This document shows, one piece after another, positions 27,701 through 40,175 of a stretch of 64,000 bases of DNA. Made by a program: the position numbers and the translations under genes. The notes beneath the pieces were generated by a model, which was given only the letters and a program-made list of their open reading frames with translations, did no database searches and had not been told where the DNA came from. This DNA is from Rhynchosporium graminicola (Eukaryota; Ascomycota; Leotiomycetes; Helotiales; Ploettnerulaceae). The stretch covers positions 1,168,704-1,232,703 of the forward strand of contig FJUW01000007.1 of assembly GCA_900074885.1 (NCBI GenBank), in the 5' to 3' direction. The number at the start of each line of letters is the position of its first letter. Within the stretch, counting starts at the first letter, position 1.

Positions 27701-30700
27701 GAGCACTGGTATCGAACCCCTTGCCCGGGAACGATCCAACCCGTCTTGCGTGCCTATTGCTGCTGCATGCTGGCTGCCATGCGTCTGAAGGTGAGCTCTC
27801 GCTCCCCTCATCCGGACTGCCCCTGGGGAAGTTCAGTACTTGGAACGATTAGAAACTAATGCATTCCAAGTTCAGATATTGCCCGAGCATGGGTCTGTGT
27901 CAAGAGCACACTATTGAGTGAGCTGAGGTTTACCTATTCAATATCAAGATATGGATCGCTGACTATCATATGCGAATAGGCGCACTTGTTCATGACAGCA
28001 GAGATATATTTGCCGAGCTATAATCTACAACACAAAAGTACCATTTCCTTTCAGTGAGGTTTCCATCGGCCCCTTTGTAGCTCGAAAGAGCTGAAGATAA
28101 CAGGGTTAGTATTGTCTACTGTACACGGGAAGATCGACACGTGTCTGCACCAAGCTCGCGAATCTCACGAAAACGGCCGCCAAAAAGGACCCAGACGTTC
28201 CAGCCTGAGAGGATATTTCATCGCGGTTCTGCGTAGTGGCCGCAACGGATTCATCCGCATCAGATGGACTATCAATAGAAACGGGCCCCATTAAGTTGCT
28301 TGAGGGTGACTTGCAGCAGCTCCCGCTTTCTCGTGGGTCCTGTTTAAGACAGTCCTTACAAGGAAGCGGCTGGATTATTATGTATTACTCACATCATGAC
28401 AGGTCTTTTCGAAAGACGGTTCGTTGAAGACTTCTTCCAGCCAGTCATGTCTCCACGGCATATTTCACTAAGCGTTCGAAGCCTCTTGTATCAGTGTGAG
28501 CAGCATTCATGAAATGTCGGCATTTCGCACTTCTACTGACCAGGCTACAATCATTAAATGGACCTCATGATTACGTTTCTTCGCAGGGAACAAATATTGA
28601 TTTCGGACACTGCCGACACTTCATCGCAGGGGGCCTATGATAGGCTCAAGTACGAGAAAAACTAGAACGACTGTTTCATCTTCCTCAAGCATTCTTTGCT
28701 CTAGCTGAAAGACGGGATGGAGATATCTCCGAAAGCCAGGGCTACGGCCGTTAGACGTTCACGGTCCAGGGGTACTTCTACAGCGGTTATTGATTGAGCT
28801 CTTGCATGTATACCTTCTCGTGGCTTCAATGCTGACTTCTCATTTGTGCTCTGTACCGTTGAATCAATCACCGTGCGTGGTTGGTTCTCTTGAATGGACT
28901 GGTGCGTTGGCTGCGGTATCTTCCAAAATGTGAGACCTACGCAATCAGCACTCATCATTCATTCAATATTACCGGCGATCTGTGACTGCCTGCCTGCACA
29001 CCAAAAAAGCGCTGCCGGACGCTTGCAGACATCAACGGTGCCGCCCATTTTCATTTAGCGATTGCTAATCGTGGTTCATACCGCCCACGATTGATTCCGT
29101 GGCAGCCTTACATCGGGCCACTCTGACTACCTTCAGACGCAGACGATGATATGCCATCTCGGAAACTGGATTTGTACTTCGGAAGTAGTTTGTCAATCGC
29201 TCGCACAGTTTTGTAGATATTTCCATTTGGACTAATCCTATTCTGCTTAATTTGCTTGCTTTTCTGCATTATTCTGCCAAGGTTCTGTCTGAACAGCGAT
29301 GATGTTTTGAGGCAGTGATGAATTGCCAGCCGTTCTCAGTCAGCACTCAATCCGTGATCCTGAAAGTATACGCCATAGTTACAGCCAGAGGCTCAGTTCA
29401 GCAACCAATTATCCTAAACGATCCTTCTCTTCGTGTATGCTCCAGGCACCTTCCAGCGGGACACTGTAGGTACTTTTTCTTGCTCATTTGATTCTTGTTC
29501 AATTGAGTCTTTCGTGTATATCTGACTGCCCGTTCACCAGACTATTCATCCATTTTCAAGAGCCAGCTGTGCCTGTAGGTTATGGAGAATATGTGAGTGA
29601 ACCTTGAGCTGGAAGATTGATATATGTTCCAGTCTGAAACAACTGACTGACTGTATGGCGACTTGGTGCAAGACTAATGGTATTTTTTATGATGAAATTC
29701 CCATAAGGATCTTTGTCACTGATATGCAAGCTCAAGGCAATAACAATGCATTGTTGTGAGATTATGATCACAGGCTGTGCAACCAGATAGCAGAGATAGT
29801 AGTTTTGTCCCTTCGCTTCAATGCCGCAACATTGGATATGAAACTGAAGTGGATGTAATGACAAAGGTGAAATCTGGAACGACAAAGATAAAGCAACGCA
29901 AACCAAGTTCTGAAGGCCATGTTAGCGCCTTCCTCTGTTTACCTCGCTCGTCTGAGGTTTGAATATCGGCCACTGGATCTCGACACCATCTCCTAGTCGA
30001 AGCTGGTACTAGCTGGATTTCTACGACGTATGATGTGCGATATGGGGACGTGTTCTGTTAAGCAATTATGGAATACTATTCCTTCCTCGTGGTTCGATTG
30101 TGGCCTCACTTCTCGAAACTCCTACCAATGTCTTCAAGCCCCAATCATAAGACTATAGCATGATGATAGACATCCCAATACCGAAGGCATGCAGATCGGC
30201 GGTCGTCGTGAAGTAGAGCTCGATAAATGTAATTTTTACAGGGGTCTTGTATGGCCTTGTATAGCCTCGAAAAATACGACCACCTCAATTCAAAAAATCA
30301 TTGCAGGAATTTACCCTCTTGATGTTGAAATATTCCGATGTTCTTTTCTCCATCCCCAGCCTTGGTTCCCGTAGGGTTACAGGACCCTGCTCTCGCCTTA
30401 CAAACCACAACATAGGTCGGACTCGATCCGAACGCACTATAATATGGCGCATACAACCGATCAAAGCTATAAATAGGTGGGCCAAACGTCGATCAGACTT
30501 CAAGACTGAGATTTGGGAAAATCCACTCCGTCTATAGGTACACAAGGCGCTGAAAGATATGAAGCTCGTATGAACAGCTTAGTTAGCAAGGAATGCCCAA
30601 AGTGAGCGTAATGGGCCCTAGGTTCTCAATTTCTCATCCAACCTTCATGCAGGTTCTTCCATGAGTGCGCGGCGAATCCGCTTTCTTTTATACGACTATC

Positions 30701-33477
30701 GAATGGTTGCCAAGCAGACATAGTCATCACTCTAACCTCTCGTGCTTGTTCTTTCAGCCTTCTGAGATAACATAAAAGTTGCATTGTCCGATGGCGAGGG
30801 ATGGATATGCATGACGCATGTCCAACGGTCCGATATAGACAGCACATTCCCAAGACCTGCTCACGGTACCAATCTCCTGCTATCATGGTTGCATGTAAAC
30901 ACAGCAGTCAGCGAGACATGTATGGGTACTTACCTCCCTGACACCTCTCACGTATAGCATAGACGAAACATATCACTCTTCCCAACAGCCCACGGCCGAA
31001 GTTCAAGCTGTAAAGAAGGAAGATCTCCTCGGGGAGAGATCCTTTCCAAGGGAACTAAGAGCGGAATAGGCTACTCATAACTACTTGGGTACTAAACAAG
31101 GTCTAGAGTAAAGCGTGTAGACGTAATGATCAACTTTCTGACAAAATATACGTTCGTCACAATCTAGACTTCATGATAATGTTTTGGGCCGGTCTTAGCT
31201 AGTCCGTTCGAGCGTCACCGCAAAATCAATATGCGCTGCTTCTTACTCTGTTAAGTACAATGTAGTTGAACAAGTATCTGTAGAAGATAAATGCAGTATG
31301 TTTCGACACGTCTAGACATGTCATTTCAACACTTTTCAGCTCGGTCTGCGTAATAGCTCGGCGAGCCTTGGCTGTTGTAGCATACAGTAGCATGTCATGA
31401 TTGATGTAGATATTAATTTGGCGGAGTTGACGGGAGGAGAGACATGAGAAGACATTTTTTACAGAAAACAACTCAACAAGCCTTTAAGGTACTTAGTATA
31501 TGTTCAAGTAAGCAGGGCACCACGACACATAGGATCTGATACCTAAAATCCTCTATGAGCGTAGTATCTGTATTAACACGCTGCTCTGTAAGAGATGGCT
31601 TCACGGCACAGCTAACGGCCAGGCGTCTTGATGCAGGAAATGGAAAGTGGCCGACTTCAACGAAGCCGAGGAATTCCAATAAGAAGTGACCAGCTTTTCT
31701 CGACTTTGCTGCCAAGTGAATTCCTAGAATATTTTCATGTCCTCTAAAATATCTTCATGCCTCGATTATCGCGCCGCGAGGCGAGGGAGACCTTGGATGC
31801 CCCCCTCATCAACCACTTTACTTGACACTGGCAATTGGGATGTTTCATTGAATCGCGTAGAAGACATCGACATCACGCGAGTTACTTGCTTACTCACGAT
31901 GGTGGTGAAGCCAAAGAAAAGTACTGCGGACAGATAAAACATACACTTTTCCAGGTGCTAGTAAAATCGCCCCAGATGCTCAGAAACAACTCGAACTTCA
32001 GACAAAGAAGACTCTCATCTCCACCGAAGCCCTCTCACCAAAAGAAAAGATTGAAGAGACGTCATTCTATCACTGGTCAGACTTATTAACGTTGAAGTAT
32101 ATACTTAACAGCACAGCGCCTTTAAATCAAAACGCACAGCCCAGCCAAAAACAACGCAGACCAAACAGAACACCACCCACGCACGCACACACAAACGTGC
32201 AGTTGAACATCCTAACAGCCCATCACCAGCGACCAGACAACTAGCAAGTGTAAATCATCATCTAACTCGATTCCAAGGTCACGGAAAAAGGTCACTACAT
32301 GTAACACATCCAAGTCCCCACAACTCTTTAATGACGACCGATGCCTATTCAACAATCTGATAATGGACTCGCCGGGAGAAGAACCATCGGTATCTAAGCA
32401 TCAGAGGGAATCCGACCTTGCCGTGCAGATCATGATCACCTACCTCCTCTTACAAGCTCTCGCAAGGAAAATCCCCAGTACCCTTTAGAAATAGTGATCT
32501 GGATGTTCACACGACGTTATTCTGTAGGTAGACACACCTACCAAATCTACCTTCCTCTTCCCCTCTCTCCTCTTCTTTCTTATTCCCAGCCTTAGACTCG
32601 CAAGGAGGATAACAAGAAACTCGTGAGTGATGTTCGAACGCACAGTGGCAAAGGAGCTGTTTCTCAAGATACAAAATTAGGGTGGGGATATTCATGATCA
32701 AGCATTACGTCCGAGTACGCGATGTCTCCTCTTTCCCGACGTTCCCCTCCCGCTGACATTTCGAGCGAGGAAAAATGAAGAACCGAGTGATGTGAGATGG
32801 GAATGGACCAAGAGAAGGAGTAAGCAGACTTACTCGGCCATACTATGTATGGTATTAGTAGATAATGACGAAGGATGAAAATATTGAAGTAGAGCATCGG
32901 ATCCAGTTTGGCGCTGTTGATGGCTCCCAGTTGACTTGATATCAAAATGCTGGTCATGTAAACGGGCTGGCTCACTTGCTCGAGAATCTCAATGACCAGG
33001 GTTGCATAGTAATATTTCCTTGCACAGCCCAATATCGATAAGCAATGGATAGGTAGGATTCGATAGGAACGGGCCACGCGAGACACTCATCTAATCCAAG
33101 TCAAATCAATGAGAAGTAAAAAGAGAAAAAGCGAATCTTCCGCCTACATCGAGCCGTCTCATGACCAAAGATCCGTGACTTTTCCGTAAGCAAAACAACG
33201 TTGTCGAATCCACGTGCCACCGAAGCATCTTGTTTCAAGGACAAAGACAAAGCGCAGACACAGGAGAACAGAAGCGCCTGACGGACGATAAGAGTCAATC
33301 ACCAATTCCATTTAGCTGTCCATTTCAAAGAATTTGTATGCCACCACTCATTTTGCTACTACCGATTACCTCGCACTCATTTTTGCTCGCGATCATTCAA
33401 ATGCGAAAACTCATCGTTAAGATTCCCCACCCGCGTAGAAGATCAATCCGAGACTTTTAGCCTTTGGCTGGGGACGC

Positions 33478-34827
33478 CTATGCTCCCAGACTTGGGAAAG
33501 CACTGGTGTCGCTGGTGTTGATAGAGGCGGAGCCTCCTGGCGGAGGGCCACCACCGACACGAGCTCCTCTGGAGGGGCCGTCACCACGTCCACCACGTCC
33601 TCCACGACCCTCTCCGCGGTTACCACGGAATTCGCCTCGTCCACCGCGGGCAGGTCCATCTCCACGACCACGGCCACCTCCTCGAGGAAATCCACCTCCA
33701 CGTCCTCCACGTTGCTCTAGGGCCTCTACGAAGCGCTGGTCGATGTCGATAGTTTGCTTTTGCTTACGCTCTCTCTCACGCTTGGCCTTTCCGGCGGAGG
33801 CAGAGACAAAGTCCTCCTCTTCCTCCTTAGCAATAGCCTTGGCGTTTGCCCACTTCTTGTCCTGCTTGCTGCCCTCATTTGGCTTACGGGCTTCAGGGAT
33901 ACCAGCACCGAGTGCGAGCTTCTTCTCAGCCTGCTCGGCCAAGTACTCGCTGTAACTCTTGCTGTTGTCTTCTGGCTCGGCCTCAACCTCGGCAACGGTG
34001 TCATTTGGTGCGGCATCTCCACCGAGAGCCTCCTTGGCCTCAGCGTTGGCAATAGCCTCACCAGCTTGCTCGTCGGCAAGTTCAGCACCGCCCTCAATAG
34101 CTCCCCAGCCGTGGCCAGCTTGCTTCTCAGACTCGCTAAAGAGATGTTAGAAACATTCGGGGTCCGGGATAGCTGGAGTATCTTACCCTCCTACGGTCCT
34201 GCTGTGACGATCCATGTTGTTGCCACCTCGTCCACCACCTCGGCGGGCCCCACGTCCATCGTAAGTACCTTGAGCGCGAGCAGGTCGGTCTTGTCGGCCA
34301 TCCTCAGTGGGCTTGGTTCGGTTGTTGGCACTTCCAGCATTGCGGTCACGGAAAGCTAGAAAATATTGTCAGGAACTATCATCTTGTGGCAACCTCAATG
34401 CCTTGCATTGAGATTGAGCTTGGGCATTGGTGTTATCAACTGACCTCCCTCATTGCCGTTGAAGCCTCCACGACGGCCGCCTCGGCCTTCGGTTGGTGCA
34501 GGAGCTCTGGAGGTTGGGGCCTCAGCAGGAGCATTGCGCTTGGTAGTTCTGGCCGGAGTCTTGTCAATGACCTTCACAGGTGGCTCAGGTTCCTTGTCGG
34601 AGTCTTCATCGTGGTTATTGCCTATTTGTCACCTTCGTCAGTCGCGTGGTCCAGAAGAAGGGCGTTGATTGGAACGGATTTCGGCATACCGAGAAGCTCA
34701 TAGAGGTTCTAGGTTAAGACAAGTCAGCTGGAATGTCTCATACATGATACAATGGCTGCGTGGAATTGCGCATCATTACATGATGTTGAGAAGGATGGAA
34801 GCTCACTTTTGACGCAACTGCTGACAT
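33478..34827 (-). CDS. STM1: Stm1/SERBP1-family ribosome-associated protein
   Basis: Stm1-type proteins bind the mRNA channel of idle 80S ribosomes and protect them during starvation; the SERBP1/HABP4 group also binds RNA. Five exons are inferred on the minus strand: 34827-34807, 34708-34690 (a 19-base microexon), 34621-34445, 34355-34187 and 34135-33478, giving 347 residues. The start MSAVASKNLYELLGNN and the acidic DEDSDKEPEPPVKV stretch match the Stm1 N-terminal region. Central features are an Arg/Gly patch (GRGARRGGGRGG), DRHSRTVGGESEKQAGHGWG and YSEYLAEQAEKKLALG, typical of the HABP4/PAI-RBP1 domain. The C-terminus is a strong RGG region that ends SAFPSLGA. Introns are 98, 68, 89 and 51 bp. 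The orthology call is strong; the precise role in this fungus is inferred. Confidence 0.9.
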
Positions 34828-36242
34828 CTTGTCCGCCGAATCGAACGCCTCCGAAGAAGGCTTTGCTATCGAGGGAACAATTCGATGAGAAGTTGTTTGA
34901 AGATCGAGACGGACAGGTTCCTACACGCTAGGAAGCTGTCTCTCGAGTAGTTGTGATGGGTGACTTGAAAAGGGTTGTCTAGTTGGCCGTCTGAGCTCTG
35001 AGGTTGAACAGAAATTGTCCTTGAATTAAAGGAGCTAATTCCTTGTCGGGCTAGCGTCACCACCAAGGGGGATTAAACGAGAAAATGTATGGAAGCCCTA
35101 GAAAAAAAGCCGCACACAGGCCTATTTATTTGTTTATTTTTATTCTACGAATTATTTCACGAGGAAAGATCGATACAGAAGAACGAGGGAGTAAGTAAGG
35201 TGAGGGGGCAATGGGAAAGCCAGCTACGAAACATATCTGCAAGTTTGTAGGATCTTTGGGCTGAACGGGAAGGAAAAGAAAAGAGGCCGGTAAGGTTGTA
35301 ATAGTGTACAGAAGGTCTCAGGACGGCTTAAAAGCACAAGAAAGTTTCAACTTCCATTGTGGGGCGAGTGGGGTTGCATAAATACCCCATCGATGCCTCA
35401 GATACAGAAAGGTCACTATGGGAATGGAACGGTCCTCAGATATCACGAATGGACTGCTGCATCGAGTGGTCTGCCCCGGTGAAAGAGAACCCACTGTGGA
35501 CGAGGAAACTACTAGATTGCACTTTTACCAGTGATTCCGAAACTACCTTGGATCTCAGAGATATAGGTAGGTCGAATTTATCTTATGGACAGGAGTTGTG
35601 ACGAATGACAATCTCGCTTAAAGATGTTATGATGGGTTGAGGACTATGACGAATAAGCGGCTGAGAGTGATAGAATTATTGATGATGCTTAGTACTAGAC
35701 AGGTGGCCGGAAAACTCTGTACTTGGTATGGTATGCCAAGTATACAGTGTACGCCAAGTAGCAGTAGTTCTAAGTACAGCTGTATCCATACCAATTTCTG
35801 ACAGAGAGGAGTATGTTGATCGTTGAGTATTTCTTTCACCATTATTGATAGACAAGGAGCCCAGAAGGCTTTGCTACATACTCACTTGATCGATTGCCAA
35901 ATTGTGATAGGGACGCAATGATCAGCTGTTGCTATGCGTTGGTCGCAACCAGCATTACAGTGCCGCACGCCTCCAATTTTACACCAAGACAACATACCAG
36001 GCAGAAGTCGGTCTATCCCACGATTATCGGCATACCACCGTTAACAGAAACTATCAGTCTCCCTGTAAAGCCCCTGATCCCAGTGTCTGATGTTCACCGG
36101 CCATGCTCATTTGTCGAATATTACCAACACCACCGAATGCAAATGCTGTCAGTTCAAATCATTTAAGACCCCACCGTTATGCAACCCCGCTGAAAACGCC
36201 GTAATTTTTTGGATTCCTTTCATGCTTCCGGGTATAATGTGC
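34828..36242. other. Intergenic, between Stm1-like and bZIP genes
   Basis: Both flanking genes are on the minus strand, so this holds the Stm1-like promoter on the left and the bZIP 3' region on the right. No coding region is supported. A small set of repeats of ggtatgccaagta / gtacgccaagta lies at about 35724-35762. Confidence 0.5.
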
Positions 36243-37765
36243 TCATCTCATGGAGCTCGTATCAAAGGAAAATGATGATGGGAATTGCCTATAGCATATG
36301 TTAGCATGACCCGTCAATGAGGCCCAAAAATCAACGTGATCAGTCTTGCGGAATGAGAGAACTGTGCCTAGGTCATTCGATTGTATCGTTGGACGCAAGA
36401 CTGTCACGAAATTGAAGGAAACTCGGCTATAACGCTTGCTTACATCGAGGCCGAAAGTCCAAATGGATCCATGTCGAGCATTGGATCGTAAGGGTCCAAG
36501 AGTTGCTGTGTCATGGATGTATAAACCTGAGCAGGCTCACCAGGCCGCATGCCCTGGCGTCCATGGTTACCTAGGTGCTGGAACTGATTTGGCATCTGCT
36601 GCTGTGGCGATTGCATCGGTTTAGGGTAAGGGCCGGGACCAGATTCGGTTTCTTGGTCATCGACCATATCGGCTTGCGCATCGTACTCCTGTTCTGTACT
36701 CACGGAATCAACCTCGGACCGACGGTTCTATGTAAGAAATTGAAAAGGGAACGGGGCAGCTTGCCGAGTTGCTTAATATGCTCCATGTGACTCTGGTAAT
36801 TGGCAGATGGGGGGTAGTACGCGGTGCCCATGGGAGCACCTCCCGCACTTCCTGGTCCACCAATTCCCGGCCTCTTTGGTCCCATGGAGGCTCCCATTCC
36901 TCCAGCAGCATGTCCAAGAAGTCCAGATGGTCCGGGAATTGCGCGGGGAGGTTGTGGTTTGACGGCCTGCAGGCGTTGCTGTTGCTGTTGATATTGCATC
37001 TGCGATTCGGAAGCCGGCGGTGTCATAACTCCCTGTGGCAGGAACCCTGGAGAAAGAGATGTAGGGGAAGAGGCGTGAGATGATGGCGTCGGGCGAGATT
37101 GTGGAGAGTGTAAGGAAGCTCCTGGCTCCAATTTGGGAGCAATGCTAGAGTTAGATCGCCTTGCTTGCTGATGCCTGTTCATGATTGCTCTTTGAACCGT
37201 GGGAGCTTGCGCCATATTCGGCATATGTGTTGGCCCAAGATGTGGACTTCCAGTTTTAGCCCTTAATTCAGCCTGGACGTCGATACCTAGAAAACGTGAT
37301 AAGCAGCGTGAGCGCGTCTAATGGCAGACGATTTCCTACCTTTCTCCAGAAGGATTCTTTCAAGCAAGGAGTTCTTGTACCTCAGCATGAGACACTCATC
37401 AGCGGCACTTCGGTGAGCGGTTTGCAGATTATGCAAATTGGTCTCATGAACTCGAATGGTGTCTTCAAGTTGTTTGATGTATTCTGTGCGGCGCTCTCTG
37501 AATGCAGCCTGTGCCTGCCGATTACGCTGTTTGCGTTCCTCGGAGGTAGCATAAATCTGTGTACATCATCAACGTCTATGTGATTGCGGGGTTATCGACA
37601 TCAACATACTGGCTTCCGACCACCCTTTCTCTTTTGTTGGGTCACACCTTCTTGGGGCGCTCCAGTTTCGGCCTCTGGTTCTGGAGTCGGAGAATTAATG
37701 TCCATTGACTCCTCGGAGGCCTCCCGAATCGGCTCCTTCTTGTCAATCGACATATCCTCGGCCAT
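36243..37765 (-). CDS. bZIP transcription factor
   Basis: This is a nuclear DNA-binding dimer with a basic region followed by a leucine-zipper-like helix. Five exons on the minus strand are inferred: 37765-37610, 37556-37340, 37286-36765, 36693-36444 and 36288-36243, giving 396 residues. The bZIP lies at about residues 57-125 (SEERKQRNRQAQAAFRERR, then EYIKQLEDTIRVHE), followed by a conserved helix (DECLMLRYKNSLLERILLEKG). The middle is Pro/Gln/Gly-rich. The third intron (36764-36694) uses a GC donor (g|gcaagc) and joins IKQL to EQEYDAQADM; a GT donor that keeps the frame was not found. The last 155-bp intron leads to a short exon ending QFPSSFSFDTSSMR. I recall this C-terminal pattern from related ascomycete proteins, but could not search. 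The family is clear; the target genes are not known. Confidence 0.85.
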
Positions 37766-38101
37766 TCCTTCCAGTCAAAAGAGAAGATCGCAAGCTTTAC
37801 TACCTACCCCACTAAGAAAAACCCCACCGGGCGGCAGTGGTCTCTGAAGTGATTGAACGGCCACTGCAACGACTGATAAGAGTCTGTAGAAAAACGTAAA
37901 TAGAGGCCGGGTTTTGGTGTGGTGTGGCTGCGAGTGCGAGTGCGTCCGATATCGTATCAGTCAGATCTAGCCTGTCTGCCCTGCCCTGCCCTGTGCTGTG
38001 CTGTGCTGTGCTGTCTGTGTGTGTCTGACTGGGACCCGAGAGCTTGGTTCCTGGGCCTGGGGTTCTTCGAACTAGAGAACGACGGTGGTAAGAGAAGGCT
38101 G

Positions 38102-38103
<2 letters not shown>

Positions 38104-38132
<29 letters not shown>
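38104..38132 (+). repeat. (GATA)n tetranucleotide repeat
   Basis: About seven copies, followed by two gaca copies. Such arrays contain the GATA core, but as a plain repeat this does not show GATA-factor control. Confidence 0.9.
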
Positions 38133-38133
<1 letters not shown>

Positions 38134-38525
38134 CAGACAGATCCGATAGAGGTAGGAGGTCTGACAGATTGCGGTGCGATAGGGAGACTGCAGTGCAGTG
38201 AAGCGAGTTGTGTGTAGTAATGGTATCAAGAATTGGATACGTAAAAAAATAGAAGGGGAATGTGGTAGTTGAATTTTGCAGAGTCTGCTGCGAACCGAAC
38301 CGAACCGAACCGAACCCAAGCCGAAAGGGGGATGGGATAGGATACGGCCGGATCCTCGTGAGCTGAGTTGAGTTGAGTGGAACGGAAATGGAGCTGGGAG
38401 ACTGGATTGGATTGGACTGGACTAGCTATCTAGACCTTAGGCTTGCTGGGCGAGCTGGGCTGGGCTGGGCTGGGCTGGGAAGGAAAGGGACGGGAGAAGA
38501 GGAGAGGAGAGGAGAGGAGGGAAGA

Positions 38526-38577
38526 GACTGACTGACTGACTGACTGACTGACTGACTGACTGACTGACTGACTGACT
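38526..38577 (+). repeat. (GACT)13 tetranucleotide repeat
   Basis: Thirteen perfect copies over 52 bases. It is one of the two purest arrays in the window. Confidence 0.97.
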
Positions 38578-39367
38578 ACTTCGCACCATTCCATCGGCGT
38601 CGGCATCGGCATCAGCATCAGCGTCAGTACCTAGTGATTAATAACAAGGTACGCAGCTATAGTAATCAAAATACACTTCATGCTTTGCTTTGCTTTGCTT
38701 TGCGGTGCTTTGTGGTGCTTCACTTGCCTTGCAGTGCTTGGGAAGACGTTTTGGGGACCAGAAACTTTGAAATCTCGAGGCTCTAGGCCCAAAGAGGTCA
38801 AAAGTAGAAGTAGGCCAGGCCACTAAGCCGACGACGGCCACGTGCAGTCATTGGCTCCCCCACCATTTGTGCACTTTCTCGGGCTTCTATTCTCTTTCTA
38901 TGGCTTCCACGAGCGGGGCAACAAGGCGGAAGGAGAACCTAATCCTGACTCCCTACAGCCTACAGGTTTAGCTAGCTACTGGTTTGTACCCAGCTAGCTA
39001 GGGCTCACATCGTAGGTAGATTTAGGTATAGTATAGTATAGTCTAGTATATAATAGTATAGGTAGGTAGCATGGATGTCGAATCCGCTTCGGGTGAAGAA
39101 TTTTCCTCAATCGCTTCCGCTTACTGTTAACTAACTGAGGTGAGGTGGTGGTGGTGGTGGTGGTAGTGGTCGACTAAATGTCGAGAATCTGTCTCGTGCA
39201 GCACAACTAACAACGTCATACTGACCAGGTGGCAGAGTACAGTTCAGGTCTACAACATGCAGATGCAGATGGGTACTTCGTCCCTCGTGGATGAAATAAA
39301 GGCAATGGGAGACTATGGGAATTTTGCCAAAAGCCTCGGTTTCGATACTAACTCGCCAAGCCCCAGC

Positions 39368-39480
39368 ATACATACCTACATACCTATCTACATATCTACA
39401 TACCTACATACCTATCTACCTACCTACCTACCTACCTACCTACCTACTTACCTACTTACCTACTTACCTGCCTACCTTAC
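39368..39480 (+). repeat. Compound TACC/TACA/TATC tetramer repeat
   Basis: About 110 bases of tetramers of the tac-/tat- series: tacata and tatcta units at the left, then a run of tacc, then alternating tacc and tact. The sequence looks like an array built from one unit and then diversified by point changes. Confidence 0.92.
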
Positions 39481-39912
39481 GTACGTACGTCGACGTACCT
39501 TGAGAGGGTTGAAAGTGCAAAAATCATGAAACCCTCCTCAGATCAGATCACATCATGCACGTGCACCCAGCCCAACGCTCACCCTCGGCACATTCATCTG
39601 TAATACCGGTAAGGAGCCCACAACTCGGCGAATGATCGATCCATGCCGGGGACATGACAGCAGGCTGGAGCTGGCCAACTCGCGTCCGTAGTTGTAGTTG
39701 TTGTTGTTGTTGTTGTTGTCACCTGCCCGGCCCGGTGCTCATGTGGCTGCAATGAAATGGGGTGGGGGAGCTATGCTTGCTTGCTTGCTTGCTTGGTCCG
39801 GGTTGGAGGATTTCGTTGTATTCTACAAGTCGCAGAAGAAACGACAGTTATGCTAGCTACGTACGATACCTCGTACTGTACAGCAGTTGGCCGTAGCGAT
39901 TATTGCTCTTGA

Positions 39913-40001
39913 CCTGTCCTGTCCTGTCCTGTCCTGTCCTGTCCTGTCCTGTCCTGTCCTGTCCTGTCCTGTCCTGTCCTGTCCTGTCCTGTCCTGTCCT
40001 G
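39913..40001 (+). repeat. (CCTGT)n pentanucleotide minisatellite
   Basis: Just under 18 perfect head-to-tail copies over 89 bases without interruption. It is the longest pure array in the window and therefore likely to vary in length between isolates. Confidence 0.97.
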
Positions 40002-40145
40002 ATGATGATCATGATGTAATGGAGGTCAACTTGTCGAGCTCATCAACACGCACAACACAACTCCCCCCCCAATAACCTGGTCTGCCTTTTCGGCCACACT
40101 TCCTTCATTCAACCTTATAAACCACAAACCCCGCAATTCAAGAAA

Positions 40146-40175
40146 TGCAATGCAATGCAATGCAATGCAATGCAA
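40146..40175 (+). repeat. (TGCAA)6 pentanucleotide repeat
   Basis: Six copies, followed 185 bases later by an acagt pentamer array (40361-40383). Confidence 0.92.

Larger units (their letters stand above)
19798..33477. other. 13.7-kb gene desert upstream of flbD
   Basis: I find no protein-coding gene in this stretch on either strand. Open frames are at most about 160 codons and resemble nothing; the longest, minus 25541-26008, has no family signature and no start context. The part nearest flbD (about 20450-22250) has many simple repeats: ggtat pentamers at 20799-20817, cattn at 21480-21517 and gtgan at 21697-21722. The right part (23000-33400) is ordinary unique-looking sequence, which may hold regulatory DNA, untranslated transcripts or old, unrecognisable gene remains. 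The last few hundred bases include the 3' end of the Stm1-like gene. Confidence 0.55.

Noticed and set aside
27690..27730. tRNA-like box B (ggtatcgaacccc)
   Set aside because: No box A at the right distance and no cloverleaf can be drawn; no tRNA gene was found anywhere in the window.
31181..31203. Short match tttgggccgg ... ttagct to the interior of MITE copy A
   Set aside because: Only about 20 bases match and the similarity does not extend on either side.
31909..32242. Open stretch with coding-like composition (KIAPDAQKQLELQTKK) after a possible acceptor
   Set aside because: No ATG in frame and no valid upstream exon; the nearest donor would leave an intron of only 34 bases, and a second frame looks equally coding-like.
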